Origin: JBBQXK01 sp038209775 | GTDB lineage: Bacteria > Pseudomonadota > Alphaproteobacteria > Rhodobacterales > Rhodobacteraceae | DNA: 64,000 bases | Assembly (NCBI GenBank): GCA_038209775.1 | Contig: JBBQXK010000003.1 | Coordinates: forward strand, 86,336 to 150,335 | Direction: 5' to 3' | In this document: in pieces, positions 25,401 through 32,045 of the stretch | Layout of the letters: each line of letters opens with the position of its first letter | Numbering within the stretch: the stretch's first letter is position 1 | The notes under the pieces: generated by a model | What the model was told of the DNA's origin: nothing | Database searches by the model: none | The model's input: the letters and a program-made list of their open reading frames with translations, nothing else | Position numbers and translations under genes: made by a program

Positions 25401-25421
25401 TGGCGGATGCGGGCGGCCTAG
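19416..25421 (+). CDS. Giant RTX calcium-binding protein with C-terminal Hint module
   Basis: A 2001-residue acidic protein starting at GTG 19416 after AAAAGGGG. It begins directly with RTX repeats (ATINGTALNDTLIGG). Residues ~165-360 form a non-RTX, Ser/Thr/Asn-rich beta domain. The rest is mostly GGxGxDxL nonapeptides in four blocks. The blocks are separated by a repeated module (DVLDLRG.GP.RVIYD...ENG.VEYL.ADG) which three times continues into KD(F/Y)IVEGT and a new RTX block. The fourth time it leads to Cys1806 and the Hint_2 module shared with the 772-residue neighbour. A 108-residue stretch is duplicated in tandem. It is probably exported by a type I system encoded elsewhere and acts at the cell surface or in the matrix. 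Confidence 0.88.
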   Translation: MATINGTALNDTLIGGVEADNISGLAGNDILYGGDGADVLDGGADNDQLFGGLGNDTLTGGLGNDTLSGGFGQDTADYSAATSGVTVNLDSGTATGGAGSDVLSSIENVTGSASADAITGSGDANVLTAGAGNDTITGGIGNDTIFGGDGNDTITAGPATISTQSLDMNWSLAGPDEANVAAGFTQNTGGVNVAVSFTNDGGATEFSIESSSSVYVGAGETQSATSNLYLAGTGAGNTSTTRLDFSAVAGSGLSNSVQNVQFRLNDVDATSNSWQDVIIIRAWDANGNLVPVTLIAAGNDTVSNGTITAGLTSDTATSAAGSVLVQVQGAVTRIEIDYNNTWASGQLIYVSDVQFTTVASDNDVVDGGAGNDTISGGAGQDLIAGGTGDDSILGDAGNDTLTGDAGADTLFGGAGQDSLSGGADNDTLFGGDGDDTLAGDAGNDLLSGDLGNDSLSGGDGDDTLVGGDGNDTLDGGIGADSLSGGVGADLLNGGADGDTLAGGDGDDTLNGGTGDDLLGGDLGNDVLSGGDGNDTLNGGDGADTLSGDAGDDLLSGDLGNDSLSGGDGNDTLLGGDGNDTLDGGIGADSLSGGVGADLLNGGADGDTLAGGDGNDTLNGDAGDDLLSGDLGNDVLSGGDGNDTLDGGAGTDTLYGGAGTDTIRIDAGDLAFGGADRDVFIVGRDVTGTIDGGGTGDDVDTLNLTGAGAHRVIRDIGNVENGRVEFLNADGTVASTFAFTEIEAVISDKDYIVEGTGAGDLIGVGYTGDPEGDLVDAADNQTGTDGDLIEAYGGNDTVFAGAGNDTVYGGDGNDSVSGGQGDDVLYGEDGNDTLNGGDGDDTLSGDAGNDVLSGDLGNDSLSGDAGNDSLTGGDGLDTLSGGADADTLDGGAGDDSLRGDAGNDLLTGGTGNDTVAGGDDDDTLFGGDGDDLVTGDFGDDLLYGGDGNDTVWGAQGNDTGYGGAGDDSVSGAAGDDLLYGGEGADRMEGREGRDTIHGDAGNDLISGGADEDELYGGDGDDFIFGQEGDDSLFGGAGADLLESDSGNDLVFGGTGNDQLAGGSGSDTLDGGDDNDRIFGGDDADSVIGGAGNDTVYGDAGSDTLRGGDGSDALYGGDDADLIDGEGGTDTLYGGFGSDTLSGGAGDVVDGGEDADNSDTDVLDLRGSGPYRVIYDVNNSENGVVEYLNADGTVSGTMTFLNIETIIQGKDFIVEGTAGDDVIGAGYVGDPEGDLVDANDNQTGTNDDRIEGYGGNDLAFGGAGDDSVFGGTGNDTLYGGVGGDSVQGEAGDDLLYGGDGDDWVDGHEGNDTLHGDAGDDLLSGGDGDDAIFGGDGNDYVDGGDGNDTINGDAGNDQVEAGAGNDVVSGGAGNDYFFGGAGDDTLDGGADNDVIGAGTGNDSLAGGTGIDLLYGEAGADTLLGGDGDDVLYGGDDADLLFGGTGDDALLGDGGNDLIDGGDGADTIYGDVGSDTIIGGAGDVVMGGEDADNSDTDVLDLRGAGPHRVIYDAGNPENGVVEYLDADGNVTGTLTFSEIETILTDKDFIVEGTEGNDLIGVGYVGDPEGDLVDAGDNQTGTDGDLIEAYGGNDTVNAGAGDDTVYGGTGDDSVFGGTGNDVLNGDAGFDTLDGGDGQDTLYGGADDDQLFGGAGDDTLDGGDGADLLQGGGDDDTLDGGADNDTLEGGDGSDLIIGGTGDDQLFGGGGGDEILADDGNDLIDGGDGADTIYGGLGSDTIFGGAGDVVVGGEDADNSDTDVLDLTAYGWTGTRIDYTPGDRESGTVVFLDSNGVPTGETMTFSNIERVMRCFTPGTMITTEQGPIPVEALCVGTRVLTRDSGFQPVRWIGRRDLTAAELVVRPAFRPVRIAAGSLGDGLPERDLMVSPQHRVLVTGPEAELLFGEAEVLVAAVHLVGRPGISRVAAPAGVSYLHFMCDRHEIIRSEGAWTESYLPGEVSTAAMDAGTRAEIMALFPELALGAGTYRAARVTLKRHEAQVLWRMRAA
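20745..21392 (+). repeat. Tandem 324-bp direct repeat within the giant RTX gene
   Basis: GACCTGTTGTCGGGCGAT begins at 20745 and again at 21069, and about 190 bases after each are nearly identical, including the part encoding GGIGADSLSGGVGADLLNGG. The period of 324 bases equals 108 residues, or twelve nonapeptides. A third, shorter return of the same words starts near 21285. Recent duplication is the likely cause, and it may make the region prone to size change. Confidence 0.75.
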
Positions 25422-26008
25422 CCGCCCGTGGCCTTGCGCCAGCGGTCCCAGTCGTCGGGGGTGTCGAGGTCAAGGATGGCCCGGTCACCCGCAAGCGGGA
25501 ACAGCATCACGCGGTGACGGTTGGCGGTGATGACCGCCCGCCCGCCTTCGTCGCCCGAAAGGGCGGCAAGGGCGGGCCATAGGTCGGCGGGAAAGATCGC
25601 CGGGTGGCCGGGTTGACCGGTATCGGAGGTGGCACGGATCAGGCGGCTGGGGTCTTGCAGGAAAACGGCAATCATCGCGGCAAAATCGGCGGTCTCGAAC
25701 CCTGGCATGTCGGCGGGCAGGACCATCAGGCCGGGGGCGGTGGGGGCCGCGTTGATGCCTGCGCGCAGGGACGCCGTCATACCCTGCGCTGCATCTGCCG
25801 CGATCACCTGACGGACCGCCAGCCCTTGCAGGGCAGCGCTTCGCGCCGGTCGGTCGGGCGGCAGCACGACGATGACGGTCGGGCTGGCCGCAAGGGCGAT
25901 GCGCGCGGTGCGGCGCAGGATCGGCTCACCCGCGACGGGCTCCAGGAGTTTGTCGCGGGGGGCCATGCGGGACGAGGCCCCGGCGGCGAGGATCAGGATC
26001 GGGATCAT
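25418..26008 (-). CDS. MobA/MocA-like nucleotidyltransferase
   Basis: A 196-residue NTP-transferase-fold protein. The start region MIPILILAAGASSRMAPRDK carries the LAAGxSxRMG-type nucleotide-binding signature, followed by KLLEPVAGEPILRRTARIAL. VLPADMPGFE holds the metal-binding Asp, and GQPGHPAIFPADLWPAL is typical of the MocA branch that makes CTP- or GTP-linked molybdopterin cofactors for xanthine dehydrogenase-type enzymes. No molybdoenzyme gene is nearby to confirm which. It converges with the giant RTX gene: the palindrome CTAG at 25418-25421 contains the stop codons of both genes. Confidence 0.8.
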   Translation of the reverse strand: MIPILILAAGASSRMAPRDKLLEPVAGEPILRRTARIALAASPTVIVVLPPDRPARSAALQGLAVRQVIAADAAQGMTASLRAGINAAPTAPGLMVLPADMPGFETADFAAMIAVFLQDPSRLIRATSDTGQPGHPAIFPADLWPALAALSGDEGGRAVITANRHRVMLFPLAGDRAILDLDTPDDWDRWRKATGG

Positions 26009-26034
26009 GCGTTGCCCTTTGCGGGGCCGTGGAA

Positions 26035-26094
26035 GGGGGGCTGTCTGCCCCCCGCCTTCGGCCCCCCCCCGAGGATACTTGGGCAAAGATGAAA
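26035..26094 (+). repeat. Dispersed intergenic element, copy B
   Basis: A hairpin GGGGGGC-TGTCT-GCCCCCC (26035-26053) is followed by a C-rich stretch and then the tail CCCCGAGGATACTTGGGCAA continuing AGATGAAA (26067-26094). The tail matches copies near 12.8, 46.7 and 61.3 kb. It starts 12 bases past the end of the minus-strand dehydrogenase gene and may serve as its terminator. Confidence 0.65.
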
Positions 26095-26105
26095 CCGGTA
26101 GGGGG

Positions 26106-28529
26106 TCAGCCGCGCATCCGGGCACCGTCGGCGTCAAAGAGGGGGGCTGTGTGGACGCGGGCGGGGCGGCGGTCGCCGAGAATCTCGATCTCGACGGTTT
26201 GGCCATCAGTTGCGCGGTCGGCGGGCAGGAAGCCCATGGCGAGGGATTTGCCGGTGAAGTGGCTGAACCCACCGCTTGTGCAGAAGCCTGCGACGGTGCC
26301 GTCAAGCCAGATCGGCTCCCACGCCACAACGTCGGCGTCGGTTGCATCGACGATGAAGCTGACCAGTTTGCGTTTGGGGCCTGCGGCCTTTTCCGCACTG
26401 GCGGCCGCTTTGCCGATCCAGTCGGTGGGTTTGTTCCAGCGGATGAAGCGGTCAAGGCCGGTTTCCGCAGGGGTATAGTCGGGGCTGAATTCGCGGCCCC
26501 AGGAGCCGAACCACTTGTCCAGACGCAGCGACATCATCGCGCGCATGCCGAAGGGGCGCAGGCCCAAGTCCTGGCCGGCCTTGGTCAGCACATCCCAGAG
26601 GTGGCGCACCGAGATGAGGTCGGTGTAGATCTCGTACCCCAGATCGGCGGTGTAGCTGACGCGCTGGACGATGCAGTTGGCCATGCCGACGGTCATGCGT
26701 TTCACGTCCATGAATTTGAACGCGTCGGGGCCGACATCGCTGCGGGTGACCAGGGCCAGAAGCTCGCGGGCGCGGGGGCCTGCGATCTGGAAGCCTGAAC
26801 GGGCGTTCGAGATGTTCTCGACCGTGACGCCTTCTCCGGGGTTCATGTCGAACCAGCGGCTGTGCCACCCTTGCGCGCCGTAGCTGGCGGTCAGTTGAAA
26901 CTCGGTTTCCGACAGGCAAGATACGGTGAAATCGCCGAAGATCTTGCCCGAATGGGCGAGCATGGGGGTGAGGGACAACCGGCCCGGTTTCGGGATGGCG
27001 CCTGCCATGATCCGGTCCAGCCAGTCGCGGGCACCGGGGCCGGTGACGCGGTATTTGCCGAAGTTCTGCACCTCGTTGATGCCGACGCCGTCGCGCACCG
27101 CCATCACCTCCTGGCGCGTCGCCTCCCATGCGTTCGAGCGTTTGAAGGTGGGGGTCTCGTAGCGCGCCTCGCCGGGCAGGGCGTGGTAATTCACCACCTC
27201 CAGCCCGTATTGCGCGCCCCAGACGGCGTTCATCCCATCGAACGTGTCGTACATCGGCGTCATGCGGTTGGGCCTTGCGGCGGGGCGTTCCTCGTTCGGG
27301 TAGCTGACCGAGAACCGCATCTGATAGTTCTCGATCACCTTTGGCACGGTGTAGCCGGGCGAGGTCCAGTCGCCGAAGCGGGCGACGTCAAAGCCGCGGG
27401 GGTCGCGTTCGACCTCGCCCTCGATCATCCATTGCGCGAGTGCCAGACCCATGCCGCCGCCTTGGGAAAAGCCTGCCATGACGGCGCAGGCGGACCAGTA
27501 GTTGCGCAGACCCGGGACCGGGCCGATCAGGGGGTTGCCATCGGGGGCAAAGGTGAAGGGGCCGTGGATGACGCGCTTGACGCCGGTGCGTTCAAGGACG
27601 GGAAAGCGGCGGTAGGCGAAGGTGACGCTGTCTTCGATCTTGTCGAACTGTTCGTTCAGAAGCTCGTGGCCGAAGTTCCAGGGGGTGCCGTCAAGCGCCC
27701 AGGGTTCGCAGGGTTTCTCGTAGAAGCCGATGCACAACCCGCGCCCCTCTTGCCGCAGATAGGATTCGCCGCCGGGGTCCATCACATGCGGAAACTCGCG
27801 GCCCGACTTCAGGATGTCCATGATCTCGGGGATGTCGTCGGTGACGAGATACTGGTGTGCCATCGGCAGAAGCGGCAGGTACACGCCCGCCATCGCGCCG
27901 ATTTCCCGCGCCCAGAGGCCGCCCGCGTTGACCAGATGTTCGCAGGTGACGGTGCCTTTTTCAGTCACCACCTCCCATCCATCAGGTGTGGGATTTGTTT
28001 CCAGCACCCGGTTGTGCAGCACGATCTCTGCCCCACCCATCCGCGCTGCCTTGGCATAGGCGTGGGTGGTGCCCGAGGGGTCAAGGTGGCCGTCGAGGGG
28101 GTCGTAAAGGGCGCCGATGATGCCTTCGAGGTTGACCATACCATCGGTCAGCTTGTGGATTTCTGCGGGCCCGAGGATCTCGGTATCCAGCCCCATGTAG
28201 CGGTGCTTGGCGCGCTCGGCGACCAGTTGGTCAAAGCGTTCCTGATTGTCGGCAAGGGTGATGCCGCCGACATGGTGCAGGCCGCAGGACATGCCGGTGA
28301 TCGCCTCCAACTCCTTGTAAAGGCGGATCGTGTAGCCTTGCAGGGCGGCCATGTTGGTGTCGCCGTTCAGCGTGTGAAACCCGCCCGCCGCGTGCCAGGT
28401 GGAGCCTGATGTCAGTTCGCTGCGTTCGATCAGCATGACGTCGGACCAGCCAAGCTTGGTCAGGTGATACAGTACCGAACATCCGACGACGCCGCCGCCG
28501 ATCACCACCACACGGGCATGGGTTTTCAT
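26106..28529 (-). CDS. Dimethylglycine/sarcosine dehydrogenase-type FAD and GcvT protein
   Basis: An 807-residue enzyme with an N-terminal DAO-type FAD domain and a C-terminal glycine-cleavage T-protein (folate-binding) domain. Visible features are VVVIGGGVVGCSVLYHLTKL, the segment SGSTWHAAGG whose His carries covalent FAD in relatives, HVGGITLADNQERFDQ, the folate-domain start RNAWEATRQEVMAVRDGVG, and FTVSCLSETEFQL. Members demethylate dimethylglycine or sarcosine and pass the one-carbon unit to tetrahydrofolate. The exact substrate here is not certain. A strong AGGAGG precedes the ATG. It follows livM by 106 bases on the same strand, which suggests the adjacent transporter imports its substrate or a precursor. 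Confidence 0.88.
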   Translation of the reverse strand: MKTHARVVVIGGGVVGCSVLYHLTKLGWSDVMLIERSELTSGSTWHAAGGFHTLNGDTNMAALQGYTIRLYKELEAITGMSCGLHHVGGITLADNQERFDQLVAERAKHRYMGLDTEILGPAEIHKLTDGMVNLEGIIGALYDPLDGHLDPSGTTHAYAKAARMGGAEIVLHNRVLETNPTPDGWEVVTEKGTVTCEHLVNAGGLWAREIGAMAGVYLPLLPMAHQYLVTDDIPEIMDILKSGREFPHVMDPGGESYLRQEGRGLCIGFYEKPCEPWALDGTPWNFGHELLNEQFDKIEDSVTFAYRRFPVLERTGVKRVIHGPFTFAPDGNPLIGPVPGLRNYWSACAVMAGFSQGGGMGLALAQWMIEGEVERDPRGFDVARFGDWTSPGYTVPKVIENYQMRFSVSYPNEERPAARPNRMTPMYDTFDGMNAVWGAQYGLEVVNYHALPGEARYETPTFKRSNAWEATRQEVMAVRDGVGINEVQNFGKYRVTGPGARDWLDRIMAGAIPKPGRLSLTPMLAHSGKIFGDFTVSCLSETEFQLTASYGAQGWHSRWFDMNPGEGVTVENISNARSGFQIAGPRARELLALVTRSDVGPDAFKFMDVKRMTVGMANCIVQRVSYTADLGYEIYTDLISVRHLWDVLTKAGQDLGLRPFGMRAMMSLRLDKWFGSWGREFSPDYTPAETGLDRFIRWNKPTDWIGKAAASAEKAAGPKRKLVSFIVDATDADVVAWEPIWLDGTVAGFCTSGGFSHFTGKSLAMGFLPADRATDGQTVEIEILGDRRPARVHTAPLFDADGARMRG

Positions 28530-28596
28530 ACTGCGACCTCCTGATCTGTGTTTGTGGCGACTTTGGACAGGGCAGGGGGCGGGGTCATGCGTCTTT

Positions 28597-28613
28597 GCGA
28601 CAGGAAGTGTCGC
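28597..28613. promoter_or_regulatory. Palindromic candidate operator upstream of the dehydrogenase
   Basis: GCGACA-GGAAG-TGTCGC is a perfect 6-base inverted repeat 68 bases upstream of the dehydrogenase ATG. TGTCGC half-sites are known for AraC regulators with a DJ-1/GATase-like sensor domain, for example the ArgR consensus in Pseudomonas. A regulator of that structure is encoded at 35953-36981. The link is inferred only. The palindrome could also form a short RNA hairpin. Confidence 0.4.
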
Positions 28614-28635
28614 GGACGGTGCATGATGGGGTGCG

Positions 28636-29934
28636 CTATTTCTCGGGGATCAGTCCGCGCGGGCTGAAGCGCAGGACCAGCAGCAGGATCACCCCCATCG
28701 TGACCAGCCGCATATGCGCGGCGCTGTCCTGAAGGCTGGTTTTGAGCCAGCCTTCGGCCATGCCGGATGTCACCGTGTCGGTGATCCACAGCCCGATGGG
28801 TTCGACCATGATCCATAGCCACCAGATGAGGAACGCGCCCAGCATCGAGCCCCAGTTGTTGCCCGATCCGCCGACGATGACCATGACCCAGATCAGGAAG
28901 GTATAGCGCAGGGGGGTGTAGCTGGTGGGGGTCAGTTGCCCGTCAAGCGTGGTCATCATTGCACCTGCGATGCCGATCACGGCGGAACCGAGGATGAAGA
29001 TTTGCAGGTGGCGGCGGGTGACGTCCTTGCCCATCGCCTCAGCCGCCACCTCGTTGTCGCGGATGGCGCGCATCATCCGGCCCCAGGGGCTGTTGAGCGC
29101 CATTTCGCATAGCCAGATGAGCAAAAGGAGGACCGTCAGGAACAGGCCGGCATAGCAAAGCTTGACCACGATCGACGACGTGGTGACGGGATCGAAGCCC
29201 CAGCTTGCGGCCCAGTCAAGAAAGCCCTGGTTCTTTTGCAGGTCCACCTCATAGGGCACCGGGCGGGGCAGCGAAATGATGTTCTTGACGCCGCGCGCCA
29301 GCCAATCCTCGTTCTTCATCACCGACAGGATGATTTCAGCGATGCCAAGGGTGGCGATGGCCAGATAGTCAGACCGCAGGCCAAGGGCCGTCTTGCCGAT
29401 GGCCCAGGCGGCAAGGGCGGCCAGCAGGCCACCCACCGGCCACGACAGAAGGGATGGCAGGCCAAGCCCACCGATGTTGCCGGCGGTGGCGGGGTTGTTC
29501 GCCTCGACCCCCGAAGCGGCCGGGTCAAACACCGCGCGGTAGGCGAAGTAGCCGCCGACCAAGAGCACCAGCATCACCACCTTGCGCAAGGTGCCGGGTG
29601 CCATGCGGGTGTGCACGATGACCGCCGCCGCGATGGTGGCGGCACCCATCATCAGGCCCAGCACGATCCCCGGCCCGCCCGCCTGCCAGCCGGCGGGCAC
29701 CGGTGACGCTGACACCAGCACCACCGCCAGCCCGCCAAGCGCCACGAACCCCATGACGCCGACGTTGAAGAGGCCGGCATAGCCCCACAGCATGTTCACC
29801 CCAAGCGCCATGATCGCCGACACAAGCGCCATGTTCAGGATGCCCAGCGACGAGTTCCAGCTTTGGAAAACGCCGGTGATGATGAACAGCCCTGCCACAA
29901 AGGCAAACAGAAGGGGGGTGCGCAGCTTTGTCAT
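28636..29934 (-). CDS. livM: Branched-chain amino acid-type ABC permease LivM
   Basis: A 432-residue inner-membrane permease with about ten hydrophobic segments. The LivM features are NMALVSAIMALGVNMLWGYAG near the N-terminus, LRSDYLAIATLGIAEII, the EAA-like coupling loop SPWGRMMRAIRDNEVAAEAMG, and the C-terminal RFSPRGLIPEK. It is longer than typical LivM proteins (about 300-425) because of an inserted segment around residues 95-150. Its ATG overlaps the livH stop as ATGA (29931-29934). It pairs with LivH to form the channel driven by LivG/LivF. The true substrate could be a branched-chain amino acid or a related amide or methylated amine. Confidence 0.9.
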   Translation of the reverse strand: MTKLRTPLLFAFVAGLFIITGVFQSWNSSLGILNMALVSAIMALGVNMLWGYAGLFNVGVMGFVALGGLAVVLVSASPVPAGWQAGGPGIVLGLMMGAATIAAAVIVHTRMAPGTLRKVVMLVLLVGGYFAYRAVFDPAASGVEANNPATAGNIGGLGLPSLLSWPVGGLLAALAAWAIGKTALGLRSDYLAIATLGIAEIILSVMKNEDWLARGVKNIISLPRPVPYEVDLQKNQGFLDWAASWGFDPVTTSSIVVKLCYAGLFLTVLLLLIWLCEMALNSPWGRMMRAIRDNEVAAEAMGKDVTRRHLQIFILGSAVIGIAGAMMTTLDGQLTPTSYTPLRYTFLIWVMVIVGGSGNNWGSMLGAFLIWWLWIMVEPIGLWITDTVTSGMAEGWLKTSLQDSAAHMRLVTMGVILLLVLRFSPRGLIPEK

Positions 29935-30941
29935 ATCGTCTTGCCCTTGAACAGGCCCGTGGGCAGGAACAGAAGAACGATGATCAGGATGGTGAAGCTG
30001 ACCGCGAATTTGTAGTCGGTGGACAAAAGCTGCACCAATCCATCGGGGGCAAGGCTTTCGGGCATGAGGTACCCAAGCACCTTTTTCCATGCGTAGGTCA
30101 CCGTCACCTCGGAAAACGCGATGACAAAGCCGCCCGCGATGGCCCCGAGGGGGGAGCCGAGGCCGCCGACGATGGCGGCGGCAAAGATCGGCAGCAGAAG
30201 CTGGAAATAGGTGAAGGGGCGGAACGATTTGTCGAGGCCGTAGAGGACGCCTGCGATAGTGGCCATTGCAGCGACCAGCACCCATGTGACGGCCACCACC
30301 CGGTCGGGGTTGATGCCGGAGAGGAGCGCCAGATCCTCGTTGTCAGAGAAGGCGCGCATGGATTTGCCGGTGCGGGTCTTGTTCAGGAACCAGAACAGGA
30401 AGGCCACGGTGATGATCGCCGTGACCACCGTGACCGCCTGTGTCGTGCGGATCGACAGGCCTTCGTCGAGGCCGGTCATCGTCTTGAAATCGGCGGCCGA
30501 AATGATGAACCGCGCGCCGTCGGCAAAGTTCTGGTCGGCGGTGCCGATGATGAACCGCACGATGCCGTTCATGATGAACATGACGCCCAGCGACACGATC
30601 ACCAGAATGGCCGGCGAGGCGCGTTGCTTGCGGTAGAAGCGATAGACGATGCGGTCGGTGCCCAGAACGAACAGCGCCGTTGCCGCGATGCCGACGGGCA
30701 GCGCCAGAAGGGCAGTCGGCAGCGGGCCGAACCCGATGCCCGCCGATTGCAGCGCCCAAGTGCACAGGATCACCACGGTGGTGCCCAGTGCCATGGTGTC
30801 GCCGTGCGCGAAGTTCGAGAACCGCAGGATGCCGTAGATCAGCGTCACCCCAAGTGCACCAAGGGCAAGTTGCGCGCCGTAAGCGGTGCCGGGGATGACG
30901 ACGAAGTTGAGGAAGGCCACAATGGCGTTCAGGATGTCCAT
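29931..30941 (-). CDS. livH: Branched-chain amino acid-type ABC permease LivH
   Basis: A 336-residue permease with eight or so membrane segments. GAQLALGALGVTLIYGILRF and NFAHGDTMALG are the LivH signature near the N-terminus. RAFSDNEDLALLSGINPDRV is the cytoplasmic coupling loop. FKPF-type Pro and AAIVGGLGSPLGAIAGGFVI follow. The ATG at 30941 shares a base with the TAA of the small exported-protein gene upstream (TAATG). It is part of the minus-strand transporter operon and works with LivM. Confidence 0.92.
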   Translation of the reverse strand: MDILNAIVAFLNFVVIPGTAYGAQLALGALGVTLIYGILRFSNFAHGDTMALGTTVVILCTWALQSAGIGFGPLPTALLALPVGIAATALFVLGTDRIVYRFYRKQRASPAILVIVSLGVMFIMNGIVRFIIGTADQNFADGARFIISAADFKTMTGLDEGLSIRTTQAVTVVTAIITVAFLFWFLNKTRTGKSMRAFSDNEDLALLSGINPDRVVAVTWVLVAAMATIAGVLYGLDKSFRPFTYFQLLLPIFAAAIVGGLGSPLGAIAGGFVIAFSEVTVTYAWKKVLGYLMPESLAPDGLVQLLSTDYKFAVSFTILIIVLLFLPTGLFKGKTI

Positions 30942-31327
30942 TAGTCGTCCTGCCTTTCGCAGGTTCCCCTGACGGCAGTGGCCCAGTTGCGACCTGCGTC
31001 GACTTCGTGTGTCGTTAGCGTCACGGTGTCGTCGGTGAATAGAGTGACAAAACCCACCGACCCGCCGACAATTGGGACGACGAAGCTACGAGCGCTTGTG
31101 TCCATCTCGATAAAGCGAAGGCTCAGTCGCCCTGCCTCGCTGGCACCGTCGAAGAGAACCAACTCACCGGTCGAGCCGTCTATGGGAATGTCCAGTCTTG
31201 CGGCAGTTGGTCCTGGGGACGTGTCGCAGGTTCCAGGTGTCTTGCAGAAGATCGTTAGGCTGCACGCCCAAGTTTCTGCGACCACCGGGTAAGGCAGCAG
31301 CAGCAGGACGAAGGCTAGTCTTTTCAT
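30941..31327 (-). CDS. Small exported Cys-containing protein inside the liv operon (type 2)
   Basis: I do not recognise the family. The 128-residue product starts MKRLAFVLLLLPYPVVAETW, a clear signal peptide with probable cleavage after VVA. The mature part has four cysteines (WACSLTIFCKTPGTC near the start and GTCERQDD at the end), suggesting two disulfides in the periplasm. The middle is beta-rich. It lies between livF and livH, 4 bases after livF and overlapping livH by one base, so it is an integral operon member. A role as a periplasmic accessory of the transporter or of substrate handling is only inferred. Confidence 0.7.
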   Translation of the reverse strand: MKRLAFVLLLLPYPVVAETWACSLTIFCKTPGTCDTSPGPTAARLDIPIDGSTGELVLFDGASEAGRLSLRFIEMDTSARSFVVPIVGGSVGFVTLFTDDTVTLTTHEVDAGRNWATAVRGTCERQDD

Positions 31328-31331
31328 GCTC

Positions 31332-32042
31332 TCATCCCCCCAGAAAACTGCGCCGCACCTCGGGGTCGGCCAGCAATGCCGCCCCGGTGTCGGTGAAACG
31401 GTTCGTGCCCTGCACCAGCACATAGCCCCGGTCAGCGATGGCCAGGGCCTGCCGCGCGTTCTGTTCCACCATCAGGATGGAGATGCCGGTGCGGGCCACC
31501 TCGATGATGCGGTCGAAAAGTTCGTCCATCACGATGGGGCTGACGCCGGCGGTGGGTTCGTCCAGCATCAGGACCTTGGGTTGCGTCATCAGCGCGCGGC
31601 CAACGGCCACCTGCTGACGCTGGCCACCCGACAACTCGCCCGCCGCCTGCAGGCGTTTGGTCTTGAGGATGGGGAACAGGGTATAGACCTGATCCAGCGT
31701 GCCCTTGATGTTGTCGCGGCGCAGGAAGGCGCCCATTTCAAGGTTTTCCTCGACGCTCATCGAGGTGAAGATGTTTTGCGTTTGTGGGACAAAAGCCATG
31801 CCCTTGGCGACGCGCGCCTGTGGCGACAGGGTGGTGATATCCTCGCCCATCAGGCGCACATGGCCGCCGCGCAGTTTCAGCATGCCGAACACGGCCTTCA
31901 TCGCGGTGGACTTGCCGGCACCGTTCGGGCCGACGATGACGGCGATCTGGCCGGGTTCGACCGCAATGGTGCAGCCGTGCAGGATGTCGGCCCCGCCGTA
32001 GCCGCCGGTCATCCCGTCACCAATGAGGAAGGGTTCCGCCAT
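31332..32042 (-). CDS. livF: Branched-chain amino acid-type ABC ATPase LivF
   Basis: A 236-residue ATP-binding subunit. Walker A is GPNGAGKST, the Q-loop is FVPQTQNIFTSMSVEENLEM, the signature is LSGGQRQQVAVGRAL, Walker B is VLMLDEPTAGV, and the switch region holds VEQNARQAL. The absence of His after VEQN is normal for LivF. It powers LivH/LivM together with LivG. It is separated from livG by one small exported-protein gene, with only a 3-base gap to that gene. Confidence 0.93.
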   Translation of the reverse strand: MAEPFLIGDGMTGGYGGADILHGCTIAVEPGQIAVIVGPNGAGKSTAMKAVFGMLKLRGGHVRLMGEDITTLSPQARVAKGMAFVPQTQNIFTSMSVEENLEMGAFLRRDNIKGTLDQVYTLFPILKTKRLQAAGELSGGQRQQVAVGRALMTQPKVLMLDEPTAGVSPIVMDELFDRIIEVARTGISILMVEQNARQALAIADRGYVLVQGTNRFTDTGAALLADPEVRRSFLGG

Positions 32043-32045
32043 CGC

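Noticed and set aside
19416..25421. Regular short direct repeats that could suggest a CRISPR array or other DNA repeat system
   Set aside because: The period is 27 bases (nine codons) in frame and encodes RTX nonapeptides. There are no unique spacers and no cas genes.
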